From: Holothuria scabra | Lineage: Eukaryota; Echinodermata; Holothuroidea; Aspidochirotida; Holothuriidae | Assembly: GCA_037179385.1 (NCBI GenBank) | Contig: CM074195.1 | Location: 7,486,938-7,550,937 of the forward strand | Direction of reading: 5' to 3' | DNA length: 64,000 nt | Shown here: positions 1-11,991 of the stretch, piece by piece | How the letters are laid out: the number at the start of each line of letters is the position of its first letter | Position numbering within the stretch: the first letter of the stretch is position 1 | The notes under the pieces: model-generated | What the model saw: only the letters and a program-made list of their open reading frames with translations | The model's database searches: none | What the model was told of the DNA's origin: nothing | Made by a program: the position numbers and the translations under genes

Positions 1-286
1 GTATACTTTTTGCTTTGCTTCATCTTATACTCAAGGATTATACGCTTCCAGAAATTCATTTGCTCCCTCCGATGGGTAAAATAGAAACTTCTACCCTCTC
101 TTTGTACAACATAGTTCTTTCGAACGGGGCTCTACTTTCCAAAAAAGGTTCTGCGGACAGCACCACTTTCCAGACTTTCAAACATCTACTTTATTGAGGT
201 GACGATGGCTATATTTTTTCATAGGTGGTTTTCCCTGAATGAATTTGCAACGCACTTCCATGTAACAAATAGGTGAAGTCACTTAC

Positions 287-454
287 CTATTCTGTACGTG
301 TCATCGTCATTACCATTGGATGAAGATAGAGCGAAGATTGCCTCATATCCAGATTTGACTCCAAACCAGAGTTCAAAATCCTCTCGGTAAATTTCGTCAA
401 AATTCCACACGTACTTCCCAGGTTTGTGAACGTCTTTCCTCAATTCCCTTCGTC
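287..454 (-). CDS. Exon 5: first part of FAMeT-type domain 2
   Basis: 168 nt, phase 1 to phase 1, from acceptor TTTACACTTAG to donor AGAATAG|GTAAGTGA. It encodes RRELRKDVHKPGKYVWNFDE, then LWFGVKSGYEAIFALS and a DDDTYRI end. It aligns with exon 2 at the aromatic strand, the VKS turn and the final Tyr codon, and splits at the same position. It is therefore the start of a second Methyltransf_FA domain. Spacing to domain 1 is only about 20 residues, a tandem arrangement. The continuation (an IGGW-type exon) lies beyond the left edge. The ATG at 482 is upstream of the acceptor and is not regarded as a start. Confidence 0.82.
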
Positions 455-2235
455 CTAAGTGTAAAACAAACAATTTTCTCATAGTATTATCTTGACACAG
501 TATTTAATAAACGCTTCAATATCTCGAAGAAACATGCAATGCGCCCATAACACAGCCACTGTCAAATTACAGTAACGAAAAGGTAACGTTAAACCCGCCA
601 AATGTGATAAGTCGCAAAGTTACGCAAATGAGCCGATAAGACTCGGTACTAATTTATTTTTCAAAATATGTTCCCATTGTTAATTGTTTTAAAATACAGT
701 CAATAAGAAAAACATCTGGCCTGACAATTATTAACGCATATCTGAAAGGCCTTCCAAAAATCTTTAAACGAGCTCTCCAGCTGGCGAATAGGATCAAAAT
801 TTCACTTGCTAGAATACTTGCTAATATCCTTGTGTTACTCTTACATTATTTTCGAAATAACTTTTATTGGGACAAAACCAGATACATGGGCATATCTCTT
901 TCTTCACCACTTGTATCTAGCCTAGGGTCCTTCCATTTGCAATTGCCTCATGTGACGGATGAGACATGTGACACACCCAACTAGACTGTATTCAACACAG
1001 TGTTCTTAACTGTTACAAAAAACGGCGAGAACATGGGAACATGAACAGTTGAATATTTTCAGGTATAGCTATCATGTTTATACGTCGCACGGTACCAGTC
1101 GGACTGAAGGGCCGACGTACACGGTACCCTGTCATACTTTCACCACCCTACTTGGCTCATTTTTATAATAAACTCTAAGGAACAGTTATTTATTCCTCGG
1201 GTACATGTCCTACTCAAGAGCAGTCATTGTTTTGCTGATATTTCCTAACCTATATTCTGCCGTGAGAAGATTTCTCCGCCATTTTCTTTTCTGTTCGTTC
1301 TCGTCGCACCACCGGCAAGGTGGTGTGCGATTTTACTGCAAGAAGAAGTTCGCGAACGTTTTTTTTCATGTTAATGTGGGAACACTGTTCTCTGTTCCAG
1401 AATAGGGGTTCGAGTAAATTCTAAGTGAATAGAATGATAACGATTGAGTAAATGCATCATAGGTTTTGACACGACAGTTCAGTCGCGTAGATGTGCTTAA
1501 ACGAATTTCAATATCGCAGAAATTGTACCACCTCCAATGATCACATTTCGTATGAATGCATCCTATACCTCCCAATGCAGACAACTGTAAGCGAATTAGG
1601 TTATCCGTTGCCCTATGGAATTGTGGGGCATCGCGTGGGATATAGAAACCGAACTCAGTCCTTAGGGTGAAGCGTTCATTTGTTTTCGTAAGTACGGGCA
1701 TACAACCACCAAAACTGACGTATTGTATATTCGTCAATAACGTAAGTCTACAACCCGTTAGCTTGCCCTCAGACCCTATTAATAGTGGTTGACAGTTCAC
1801 AAGTACAAAACATTTATAAGAAACAGGTTTCCAAAAACTCGCCCCATTAATTCTGCAAATTGTAATTAGGAACTTAACGTGTTTCTAAACACTTTTGCCC
1901 CTTCGCCTCACACACACATTTTGAGACGGGTCTAAATCATAAAATTTTCAATGTAAAACACGGGTAACTGTTAAACGTGAATGGTTTAATTGCGAAATAT
2001 TTTTAGAATTTAAATATGTTTATAAAGTGGGAGAAAATGGGTGTTTATTTGCTGAAGATGTTGTTTCCCGTGAATTATCTGTTCTTTTCTTGGTAATAAA
2101 CAAAACTTCGAAAACGTACTGTCTGTGTAACTACAATCGCAAAATATTTGCAGTCGCAAAACCTGAAATACATATATAAATTCCTTTGCCAACAAGTGCT
2201 GTAACAGTGGATGGTCTTATAAAGTCTATACCCAC
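455..2235 (-). other. Intron 4, no repeat recognised
   Basis: A 1.8-kb intron between exons 4 and 5. It has a 144-codon open frame on the minus strand (1366-1800), but no family resemblance and no splice or start context favours it. The rest looks like unique intronic sequence. Confidence 0.5.
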
Positions 2236-2405
2236 CCATTCCTGGAAGCTTAAATTCCCACCAACTCTTCTCTTCAGAAGAGACTCCGACGTATTTAACA
2301 TCAAAAGGATTCTTATCCTTGACGGATGCAATGACTTCGTTATCCTCTTCAAAACCAATCTCCCAAACGTCACTGATATATTTGATATAGAACTCCTGCC
2401 AGTCC
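2236..2405 (-). CDS. Exon 4: last part of FAMeT-type domain 1
   Basis: 170 nt. The acceptor is ...ATACTCAAG and the exon starts in phase 2. Joined to exon 3 it makes GGG, then DWQEFYIKYISDVWEIGFEE. It ends with NPFDVKYVGVSSEEKSWWEF and KLPGM. This is the domain's C-terminal half: 'E-F-W-I-x-W-x-x-G-x-I-x-V-G' then 'Y-V-G-V-S' and the closing 'W-x-F'. The donor is the least certain part. ATGG|GTGGGT (GT at 2235-2234) is a weak site but the only nearby one giving phase 1, which exon 5 needs. Without splicing there the frame continues for about 40 codons to a stop. A different 3' end of this exon, or an unseen extra exon, is possible. Confidence 0.82.
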
Positions 2406-2568
2406 CTTGAGTATTGGTATTAAGGAAAAATACTTTTGTTAAGTAGATGGTTATTGTGTAACTTAATGTATCTAAATATTTTACTTTAATATTCTAAAAT
2501 AATTTTTGTTTGAACTCGAAGAATTTGGAGTTTAAAAACTAAATGAGGGATATTCCAGGCCTCAATCT

Positions 2569-2678
<110 letters not shown>

Positions 2679-2739
2679 TGCTCAGGAGGTGAATTGCGAG
2701 TTGCTTCATCTGTTATTTGAACAAAGGCCAAACCAACTT

Positions 2740-2813
2740 GGCTTCAGGGCTCAGTGGTTAGAGCGTCCGCACTAGAAAGCGGGAGGTCCCGAGTTCGAAT
2801 CCCGGTGGAGTCA
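2740..2813 (+). pseudogene. tRNA-Ser(AGA)-like sequence, copy 1 (probable SINE head)
   Basis: It folds as a cloverleaf. The acceptor GGCTTCA pairs with TGGAGTC with two G-U pairs, there is a D arm with GCTC/GAGC, and the B box is AGTTCGAATCC. The anticodon arm needs an 8-nt loop (ACTAGAAA) and the T stem has an A-C mismatch. Those flaws, the absence of a long serine-type variable arm and the tandem copy argue for a tRNA-derived SINE head. No T-run terminator follows directly. Confidence 0.6.
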
Positions 2814-3109
2814 ACATCGTTTTTTCAACTCAGCCAGATTTTCCAGCTTTACCAATTTGATTTATATTCCACGCAGTTGTCGTCAGCGTTTATTTTCACT
2901 TCATCTCTTCTGCTTTCACAGGTTTCTGTATCTCTTCGGAGATCCGCTGGCGAATAAACAATTGTGTTCAGCTGGATAGCATCAACTTTGATCTCTGGTT
3001 GGGCTTGCGTCAAACGAGAACTAGTGCTGTTCCGAAAAATTAGGCGCCTGCTCAGGAGGTGAATTGCGAGTTGCTTCATCTGTTATTTGAACAAAGGCCA
3101 AACCAACTT

Positions 3110-3183
3110 GGCTTCATGGCTCAGTGGTTAGAGCGTCCGCACTAGAAAGCGGGAGGTCCCGAGTTCGAATCCCGGTGGAGTCA
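3110..3183 (+). pseudogene. tRNA-Ser(AGA)-like sequence, copy 2
   Basis: Second copy, 370 bp downstream of the first, with G to T in the D-arm region (GCTTCATGGCTC). It has the same 8-nt anticodon loop and the same B box. Treated as a duplicated SINE head, not a functional tRNA gene. Confidence 0.6.
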
Positions 3184-3229
3184 ACATCGTTTTTTCACCT
3201 CAGCCAGATTTTCCAGCTTTACCAATTTG

Positions 3230-3232
<3 letters not shown>

Positions 3233-3315
<83 letters not shown>

Positions 3316-3534
3316 GGTCGAAGTTGGTAGATCGAAGTTAGAATGTGTAGGTCGAACTACAACAACACACACACACACATATATATATACATATATATAT
3401 ACATATACATATATATGTATATATACATATATATATATATACATATATATATATACATATACATATATATATATATGTATATATACATATATATATATAT
3501 ACATATATATATACATATACATATATATATATAT
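3233..3534. repeat. (TA)n and (TATACA)n microsatellites flanking a short spacer
   Basis: Pure TA at 3233-3312, then a spacer with the phrase 'gtaggtcga' repeated, then (CA)n grading into TATATACA repeats at 3366-3534. The same 'aggtcga' phrase flanks the TA tract near 8,740, so the spacers probably belong to one repeat family. Confidence 0.9.
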
Positions 3535-3569
3535 AACGCTGGATCGACCTGTGATGTTTCCCCTGTTGG

Positions 3570-3690
3570 TTAGGGATAAACATGCACGTTATTCCAATGG
3601 CCCGTAAGTCCTTATTGTTAACGGATAGATGTACGTAAGTTGGTCAACATCGAAGTAATTGCATAGACATCATGTCGTAAATCGGACTTG
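3570..3690 (+). repeat. Diverged copy of the AT-flanked palindrome family
   Basis: The stretch around GAAGTAATTGCATAGACAT, with CCAATGGCCCGTAAG and GTAAGTTGGTCAACATC before it, resembles 8,450-8,525 in the right arm of the palindrome at 7,814-8,678. Like those arms it lies beside a TA-rich tract. Old and partial. Confidence 0.6.
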
Positions 3691-4158
3691 CGTGTAGAGT
3701 TGCGCATTCTCTTATAAAACAGTGTGTAAAACTTTCCAAAAGACCAATGCTTTAACGTTTATGGGATACATTAAAGGCAAATGTTCATCAGTTTACTTTT
3801 AAATGAGAAAATTATTACAATCTAGGTTGCATTTTGGTTAAAGAACCTTCAAGTTGCTATTGACTTCATATATTTTAGCACATTTTTCCCTGATAAAATC
3901 CCCCTTGCACATACGTCGACACCAGTTCGCCCCAGCGGCGGAGGGTCCATATATGATCAATATGATGAAAATTGCCTGCCGGCGTCGTTTTAAGGTTTGT
4001 AATAGTCTGCATGCCATTCTCACCCAAAATCCGTATAGCCCTGCCACAGGCCGCTTCTGCTTCAGTATCTTGTGAGGCTTAGAACCTGATTGAGGTTATT
4101 TTTTAACTGTACCTCCCTGTGATAATTTCTATGGACTAGAAAAGTCGTTAGCACCTAC

Positions 4159-4252
4159 CCGGTCATGATACGTGTAGTTTTTTCGTTCAGGATGAAGTCT
4201 TTCCCAAGTCTCTTTCGGATGCGAGTATGACTGTTACCCTGAGCGCCAATCA
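4159..4252 (-). CDS. Exon 3: middle of FAMeT-type domain 1
   Basis: 94 nt, too short to be noticed as an ORF. The acceptor is GGTTCTTAG and the donor GACCGG|GTAGGTGC. It starts in phase 1 and ends in phase 2, exactly what exons 2 and 4 require. Joining to exon 2 makes an ATG (Met) codon, then IGAQGNSHTRIRKRLGKDF and ILNEKTTRIMT. This corresponds to the family's central 'IGGW-N-x-x-S-x-I-R' motif. Here the usual second Gly-Trp pair is replaced by Ala-Gln, while the Gly, Asn, Ser and Ile-Arg positions are kept. The motif match, the two splice sites and the phase fit on both sides make this a confident call. Confidence 0.85.
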
Positions 4253-6294
4253 CTAAGAACCAAAAAGAAATCGTCACTTCACTTTTATCTTAAAACATAA
4301 CTGTAAACGTATGGAATATTCGGCAGTGGATGAACAATTTACCAATTACATTTCTGCTTATCATAAAACCTTTCAACTATTCCTTTTTTGCCCTTGCGTG
4401 TCTATCTTGTGTTTATTTCGAAACGTTCATGTTCTCCAATTAACGTTGTTCACAATTAAAGTTTTTACCCGTAAGAATGCAATGCCCTGCACTTTAACCT
4501 TTAAACGCCTCGGTTTCAGAGTAATACTTCTACAAAGTAAGACTTAAAATTTATTTGCAGTCTCTACAAAAATAATCAGATTCGACACTCTAAAAATATT
4601 AGTTGTGTAGATTTTCATAAACAAAAACTAAAATTTGATTTTAAATTGTGAGTTTGGTCTGCATGCCGAGTCCTAGATCATAATGTATAGAACCACCCAA
4701 GTAAGTCAAAAGTGCTCACATTGGATTATTTCTTTTCCTTACGTCAAGATCACTGTTTCATATGAAGGAACATCAATAAAGCTGCTCAAACAGAGTTGAT
4801 CACTCTCATGGGGACGCCAAATTGATCAAGACTTGAGGGAAATATTCTTTTAAGACAGTTGTGCCATCGACACTACCAGACCTGTAATATCGATGATAAC
4901 TGAAGGTAACAGAGGGTGTACTCAAAGAGCTGTGGTACCAATTGCTGTTCTAACTGGTATTACCGTCTTAACAACGATTAATGTCTCTTGAGGGGACACA
5001 TCCAGAATTCTAACATTCTTCGACCGATTACATTGACACAAAATCAATAAAAGAGCTATAAAGTTGAACTATAACGTTCCCTCAAGTGGATGGAATACTC
5101 CTTGTTACCAGTCAATGTAGTGTCCTATATGATCGTAGACAACATTGAAAGGGGCAGAAGCTATTTTGCGTTAAGACGATAAATGTTTTGTTCTTCATTA
5201 CTGTATTATCCAATACAGTCGTATAAACTGCATACACCGTTCTTCCCTATAATTATCTGAAAGTAATACTGTTGTTGGTAAAACATGGGATTCATACAGT
5301 CTAGTTAACCAGCCCCCTCATTTATTAAGTAAACTGAAAATATTACCAACATTTTGACCAAGACGAGACCAAGAGGTGACATGATAGTAACCTTCATAGG
5401 AGGGTGTAGCATTTGCAATGGCGTTTGGTAACGTGGCTGGTTACATAATAATCTTCACGTAGAAAGAACGTGAATAACGGCCGTCTACAGTTTCCAGAAG
5501 TGGCTTTCGCCTCGTCGCCGGAATGATACACTCTTGGAGCGTGAAAGAATGAATTAGATCCAAAAACAATTTTGATCAATGTCAGGTTATGTCCTCTCAT
5601 CAAGGAGAACCTTACTTGTCTTCGTACATTAGAGGTACGCTGAATGAAAAAGGGGAGATGTAGACGTATTTTCCCTTTCAATTGTACCTTCGGTGCGGTA
5701 TAGAATTGAGTGAGGGGTGAAATACTGCAAATAATGGTGAAGATAAGCATAGGCTTCGGAAACGGGATTCAAGAAGGGTCGTTGTCCGTGCCCCCCACCC
5801 CCTCCGTGAATAATCCCCTTAAACAATAAGTTAACCAAGGAGTCGAAGACATCTTTCATCCACCCGAAGAAAACATGCAGTGTCCAATACATGCTATAGA
5901 GGAAAAGTGAACAACAACATAGACTGCGCACTTTTGTGGACTTTATCTGTTGCTACAAGGAAATCTTTCAACGCAGGAGATATGTAGGGTAAGCTTTTCC
6001 CCGAACACTATACTCCAAAGAATGGTTACCCTTCTGTCAGAAGTCTCACGTATGTAAATCCTTTAAATCTCCATACCACGTTAAAAAATCTTAGCGTGCC
6101 TTAAGTCTGCATTCATACCACAACAAAAAATAATGCGTTTCATGAGCCTTAAGCGATTTTTTTTTATCTTAGTACAAAAAGGGCGACTCCATATCCATTC
6201 CCCAAAAATCTTACGCGTCCCGCCCTCCGCCCCCATACCAAAGCAAATTTGGTGTGAACGCATCTAACGATATGAAGAAAGAAATTCTACTTAC
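4253..6294 (-). other. Intron 2, no repeat recognised
   Basis: Two-kilobase intron between exons 2 and 3. Open frames of 118 and 100 codons on the minus strand (5394-5750 and 5629-5931) overlap each other in different frames and resemble nothing. I see no tandem or inverted repeats. Confidence 0.5.
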
Positions 6295-6486
6295 TGACAG
6301 CGTACGATTCTTGAGCACCATCTTTCTTTTCTGTTGAGAACTGAATGTAAATGGCGGCCTTGGACTTCACTCTAAATCTTAGGTACCAACAGCCATCATC
6401 CAGAAGTGGATTTGAGAAAAAGTGCCATTGGCCTGGTCCTAGATCGAATTTTTCAAACACCTTCGGTAGCTCCACTGGGGGTTTGG
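6295..6486 (-). CDS. Exon 2: first part of FAMeT-type domain 1
   Basis: 192 nt, starting in phase 1 after the acceptor ...ATTCAAAAG and ending in phase 1 at GCTGTCA|GTAAGTAG. It encodes KPPVELPKVFEKFDLGPGQW and onward, ending with WYLRFRVKSKAAIYIQFS and ESYAV. This is the beta-strand-rich opening of the Methyltransf_FA domain, where an aromatic 'W/F-x-F-x-VK' strand is followed by 'A-x-I-x-x-S'. It aligns with exon 5 (LWFGVKSGYEAIFALS), which has the same phase. The open frame runs on upstream to an ATG at 6526, but that stretch lies before a good acceptor and is read as intron. It is separated from exon 1 by a 6.7-kb repeat-filled intron. Confidence 0.85.
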
Positions 6487-6680
6487 CTTTTGAATGATAA
6501 AGTAAATAATTTTGTTCTGAGGTCAAGTTGTTAAAGTAACGCCACTAAACTGCAAAGGCAGCTCTTTGGTATAAATGATTCACACACTGAAATACGTAGT
6601 GATTTATTTTCTGTCAGGAAAACTTTGATGCCTATAAGTGGTTCCTGAGGTTTAGAAAGTAATGGTAAAAGATTTATTTA

Positions 6681-6977
6681 TTAATTGATGGTCAACATTC
6701 TCACCCAGAGAGTTCCAATGCTCCTAATCTACTGACTAAGGTCTCTCCCACAACTGACTCTTACTCATTCACGTCCAGATTATTGGCTTCAGGGGGAGTA
6801 CACAAGGGAACCGATTGTAATCAGAAGACCCCCGGTACAGTAAAGGCTGTGTAATTTCAAGTAAAGTATTCTGCTTTTATATTTTTAATAAGTTTAAATT
6901 AAAGAGCTGTGCCAATTGAAAATTTATTTAGTCCACAACAAAAAATGTAGTTTTTAGTAACAATTGACAGTCTTTAA
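6681..6977 (-). repeat. MITE family 1, copy a
   Basis: About 300 bp, starting TTAA and CTCACCC and ending near TCTTTAA. It shares CAACTGNCT, 'ATTGCTTCAGG' and 'AGAGCTGTGCCAATTG' blocks, in order, with the copies at 19,622, 31,658, 31,965 and 63,740. It lies in intron 1, just upstream of exon 2. Degraded. Confidence 0.6.
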
Positions 6978-7813
6978 TTATTTCTATCTCGAGGCAAGGA
7001 AATTTATCAGGCCAAGTGAATTCTGGCTGCAACTTTTTTTCGAGGCAAATTACATTAAACGCAGACTATACTCTCAATTAAAGATCAGTCTTAAGCCAAC
7101 TGAATGTTATCGTCCCTTCCAACTCGTGTGTTTAAAAGAAAACTACCGAAGCCCACTGGGGAGAAGGGGATTTTTCGTTTTCAGAAGGTCTGATTTTTTT
7201 AAAAAATTCTAAGAAAATATCTGGTGAATTTTTACCATGTTCTGGGTCAATAAGCCACCCACACAATCCGAGTACATTTTAACAAGGAATTTTCATTTAA
7301 GTAAAACCGACATCGACTAATGAACCACGTCTAGGCTCTTCTGAATCATGCACATTTGAGGAACAAAACGCGAGGTTTACTGAGTGTTAGGAAGCCACTC
7401 AGTGTTCTTACTATTTCGATTACTTAATACAGTAAAACCTATGCGAAAAGTTGAAAACCAGGGGATCCCTCCTCGTCTAGATGATGATGTGCACCCTGAA
7501 AAAAGATTTTTAGAGTTATAGTCTTTATTAATCTCTGTAATACTCACATACCTCTAAAATGCTCAGCGAATAGCCTATCCACAGTGACGCTAGGAATTGC
7601 CTGGGGGAGGGGAAGGGGTGGCTAACCTACAGAATTCATAAGCTTCCCTTATTATTTAGAAGCCGAAATTTTACCAGCAAACCGGGATTAACTTTGCAAA
7701 AAGCTCAACTTTTTGAGAACTCAGCTAGCAAAAGTAAATTGCCAGCTTCATTGATGACAACTGGATTTCTTTTTATAACAAAGGCAATTGGAAAGTTTTC
7801 GGTTCAGAGTCCG

Positions 7814-8678
<865 letters not shown>

Positions 8679-8740
8679 ATATATATATATATATATATAT
8701 ATAGATATATATATATATATATATATTTATATAAGGTCGA
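8679..8740. repeat. (TA)n microsatellite
   Basis: Imperfect TA tract directly outside the right arm of the palindrome. Confidence 0.95.
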
Positions 8741-9010
8741 CATAAGGTATATAAGGTCGAAATGCTGTGGAACACTGTTGAAATGTGTAGGTCGAAAAGA
8801 GGTAGTAAAAAGTGCTTAACAGTTTGTGGAAAACTCCACGACGTTTCGGGTATAAACCCTTCATCAGGTGGCAAAAACCAAACTGAACAACCAACAATAG
8901 CAATTGGACACGACAAACATCAAATCCGAAGCGATCACTATAAAAACAGAACCGGACAAAAGTGACTGTCAGAAAACATGAGTGCGAAGGATGAAACACA
9001 AATAAAAAAA
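8741..9010 (-). repeat. Probable Penelope-like 3' region with hammerhead-like motif
   Basis: Read on the minus strand, this segment ends at a TA tract and carries the hammerhead-like core at 8844-8867, as do the segments at 10,379-10,610 and 11,887-12,326. The last of these is physically joined to a Penelope-like ORF end. Assignment is by that analogy only; no coding sequence is present here. Confidence 0.4.
8844..8867 (-). ncRNA. Hammerhead-ribozyme-like core
   Basis: Minus strand: CTGATGA, then a stem-loop closed by GGGT/ACCC, then GAAA followed by CGTC. This matches the conserved hammerhead core CUGANGA-stem II-GAAA. I could not identify a partner strand for stem III with an NUH cleavage site, so catalytic ability is unproven. 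Penelope-like elements are known to carry hammerhead motifs. Confidence 0.5.
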
Positions 9011-9100
9011 AAAGAAGAAAGAGCGTCCTAGATGAAAATGTGCACGTAAAAATCGAACATGGTTGGAAAAACGGAAAAAAGTAGACAAAAACTGTAGTAG

Positions 9101-9599
9101 ACAAATGCGAAGCATAACGGTTATAAAATAACAAAATGAGACGCGCGTGTTATAGACACGTCATAGAGGTTAAGCGCCCATTATGACGTCCACAGAAGAA
9201 AGTACTATCTGCAGAACTAGAACGCGCAAAATAGCTTAAGAGTGCGCGGGTTATTTAAATACGCACAAAATCTAAGTGTTTTAAAGATCAGTAAGGTAAG
9301 CACTCTATGCTTCATTATAAAAAGTTATTATGACATAACAGCTTCTTTTTACGGTGCCTACAGCTACTAACAAGTTCATTCCTATTATTCAAGGAAGACA
9401 TATAAGGTTTGTGGATGATGACACTTAGATTTTGTGCGTATTTAAATAACCCGCGCACTCTTAAGCTATTTTGCGCGTTCTAGTTCTGCAGATAGTACTT
9501 TCTTCTGTGGACGTCATAATGGGCGCTTAACCTCTATGACGTGTCTATAACACGCGCGTCTCATTTTGTTATTTTATAACCGTTATGCTTCGCATTTGT
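9101..9599. repeat. Perfect 178-bp inverted repeat with 143-bp spacer
   Basis: Arm 9101-9278 (ACAAATGCGAAGCATAACGG...) is, as far as I can read, an exact reverse complement of 9422-9599. The arms are GC-richer than their surroundings and carry several CGCG steps (GACGCGCGTG, AGAACGCGC, GTGCGCGGG). Confidence 0.92.
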
Positions 9600-9680
9600 A
9601 GACTGAGGAATGTAGGCTACAAACGTATGCCTATACGAAACAAGCTTGTATCTTGAAATGCAATAGTGTTTACTTTCTTA

Positions 9681-9687
<7 letters not shown>

Positions 9688-9740
<53 letters not shown>
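9688..9740. repeat. (TA)n microsatellite
   Basis: Pure TA tract after TTATTTATAT. A shorter counterpart lies at 11,216-11,248 in the duplicated unit. Confidence 0.95.
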
Positions 9741-9744
<4 letters not shown>

Positions 9745-10142
9745 ATTTCTATCTGAGTATTTTACCGTCTCTTCTTCCTTTGTGTCTTATTGTAGTTACT
9801 ATCTTATCCACCTTTTATTTTGATTTTTAGCCCTATTTTGACTTTTTAGCCCTGTGTTTCCTTTTGTTTAGGCTATTCTCTCTTTGTTTAATTTCCTTTA
9901 AAATTTTTTTAATCTTTTATTGGTTTAACTGTTATCTTACTATTTCACCCTTTTTTCTTGACCTGATTCGCTGTACCTGGCCTTTATTTCTTTTTCTTCT
10001 GTATTTTATCTATTTGTATTTTGACTCCCCTTTTATCCTTTTGTTTTTTCTACTAGGACCTTTAAGTTTTTACTTTTCACTCCCTTCTTTTACATTTAGC
10101 CTTGTATATAAGTGTAAATCATTTTATTGGTCATACAGTTGG

Positions 10143-10170
10143 CTGAGGAAGACTGAATAAATAGTCGAAA
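10143..10170 (+). ncRNA. Hammerhead-ribozyme-like core, unit 1 plus strand
   Basis: CTGAGGA, then A, then a stem-loop closed by GACT/AGTC, then GAAA and GCTTCC. It fits CUGANGA-stem II-GAAA with N = G. It lies about 70 bp before a TA-rich array. The cleavage site was not located. Confidence 0.45.
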
Positions 10171-10241
10171 GCTTCCAACAACACCGTGAATCTTGTGAAT
10201 TTTTGGGAACTTAGTTGAGTATGGTATTTTCTCCTCCATAT

Positions 10242-10251
10242 ATATATATAC

Positions 10252-10301
<50 letters not shown>

Positions 10302-10306
10302 GTATA

Positions 10307-10378
<72 letters not shown>
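10242..10378. repeat. TA-rich microsatellite between convergent hammerhead-like motifs
   Basis: Imperfect TA array with interspersed TAAATA and TACATA. The plus-strand motif lies to its left and the minus-strand motif to its right. The equivalent array in unit 2 is 11,746-11,886. Confidence 0.95.
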
Positions 10379-10452
10379 GAGTGAGACAGCAGGAAAATAA
10401 AAACTCGGTAGACGTAGCTTCGCGTTACTCAAATATTAAGATTTAATCAAGC

Positions 10453-10482
10453 TTTCGGCCAGTATGTGTCGGCCTTCTTCAG
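10453..10482 (-). ncRNA. Hammerhead-ribozyme-like core, unit 1 minus strand
   Basis: Minus strand: CTGAAGA, then a stem-loop closed by GGCC/GGCC around GACACATACT, then GAAA and GCTTGA. It fits CUGANGA-stem II-GAAA with N = A. It lies in the 3' region of a Penelope-like copy that is intact further right in unit 2. Stem III partner and cleavage site not found. Confidence 0.5.
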
Positions 10483-10700
10483 GATACTATATAGGAGGGA
10501 AGGGAGAAGGGAAAACTTAGTATTTACAGTAGCAAAATTAGAGAAAATGACTAAAAAACGGGTAGTATTTGTGAACAAATTATATTACACTTAACTAACC
10601 AAAACAGATAAAAGAAGAAAGAGCGTCCTAGATGAAAATGTGCACGTAAAAATCGAACATGGTTGGAAAAACGGAAAAAAGTAGACAAAAACTGTAGTAG

Positions 10701-11129
10701 ACAAATGCGAAGCATAACGGTTATAAAATAACAAAATGAGACGCGCGTGTTATAGACACGTCATAGAGGTTAAGCGCCCATTATGATGTCCACAGAAGAA
10801 AGTAAGTGTTTTAAAGATCAGTAAGGTAAGCACTCTATGCTTCATTATAAAAAGTTATTATGACATAACAGCTTCTTTTTACGGTGCCTACAGCTACTAA
10901 CAAGTTCATTCCTATTATTCAAGGAAGACATATAAGGTTTGTGGATGATGACACTTAGATTTTGTGCGTATTTAAATAACCCGCGCACTCTTAAGCTATT
11001 TTGCGCGTTCTAGTTCTGCAGATAGTACTTTCTTCTGTGGACGTCATAATGGGCGCTTAACCTCTATGACGTGTCTATAACACGCGCGTCTCATTTTGTT
11101 ATTTTATAACCGTTATGCTTCGCATTTGT
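10701..11129. repeat. Second copy of the inverted repeat, left arm shortened by 70 bp
   Basis: The right arm (10952-11129) is full length at 178 bp. The left arm (10701-10808) has lost an internal 70 bp between AAAGTA and AGTG, with TA microhomology at the break. One substitution is visible (GATGTCC for GACGTCC). Confidence 0.9.
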
Positions 11130-11210
11130 AGACTGAGGAGTGTAGGCTACAAACGTATGCCTATACGAAACAAGCTTGTATCTTGAAATGCAATAGTGTT
11201 TACTTTCTTA

Positions 11211-11252
<42 letters not shown>

Positions 11253-11649
11253 ATTTCTATCTGAGTATTTTACCGTCTCTTCTTCCTTTGTGTCTTATTG
11301 TAGTTACTATTTATCCACCTTTTATTTTGATTTTTAGCCCTATTTTGACTTTTTAGCCCTGTGTTTCCTTTTGTTTAGGCTATTCTCTCTTTGTTTAATT
11401 TCCTTTAAAATTTTTTTAATCTTTTATTGGTTTAACTGTTATCTTACTATTTCACCCTTTTTTCTTGACCTGATTCGCTGTACCTGGCCTTTATTTTTTT
11501 TTCTTCTGTATTTTATCTATTTGTATTTTGACTCCCCTTTTATCCTTTTGCTTTTTCTACTAGGACCTTTAAGTTTTTACTTTTCACTCCCTTCTTTTAC
11601 ATTTAGCCTTGTATATAAGTGTAAATCATTTTATTGGTCATACAGTTGG

Positions 11650-11677
11650 CTGAGGAAGACTGGATAAATAGTCGAAA
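11650..11677 (+). ncRNA. Hammerhead-ribozyme-like core, unit 2 plus strand
   Basis: Duplicate of the motif at 10143, with one change in the loop (GACTGGATAAATAGTC). Core residues and stem are unchanged. Confidence 0.45.
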
Positions 11678-11745
11678 GCTTCCAACAACACCGTGAATCT
11701 TGTGAATTTTTGGGAACTTAGTTGAGTATGGTATTTTCTCCTCCA

Positions 11746-11890
<145 letters not shown>

Positions 11891-11961
11891 TGAGACAGCA
11901 GGAAAATAAAAACTCGGTAGACGTAGCTTCGCGTTACTCAAATATTAAGATTTAATCAAGC

Positions 11962-11991
11962 TTTCGGCCAGTATGTGTCGGCCTTCTTCAG
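11962..11991 (-). ncRNA. Hammerhead-ribozyme-like core, unit 2 minus strand
   Basis: Same sequence as 10453-10482 (CTGAAGA, GGCC stem-loop, GAAA). Here it lies in the 3' UTR of the recognisable Penelope-like ORF that stops at 12,327. Confidence 0.5.

Noticed and set aside
1366..1800. 144-codon minus-strand open frame inside intron 4 of the gene
   Set aside because: It does not resemble the FAMeT-type domain, and exons 4 and 5 join in phase without it.
2740..3183. Functional tRNA-Ser genes
   Set aside because: 8-nt anticodon loop, no long variable arm, and identical copies inside a repeat unit indicate SINE heads.
9864..11667. Two near-identical 98-codon frames (9,864-10,160 and 11,371-11,667)
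   Set aside because: T-rich low-complexity sequence. They agree only because the 1.6-kb unit is a recent duplication; no splice, start or family evidence.
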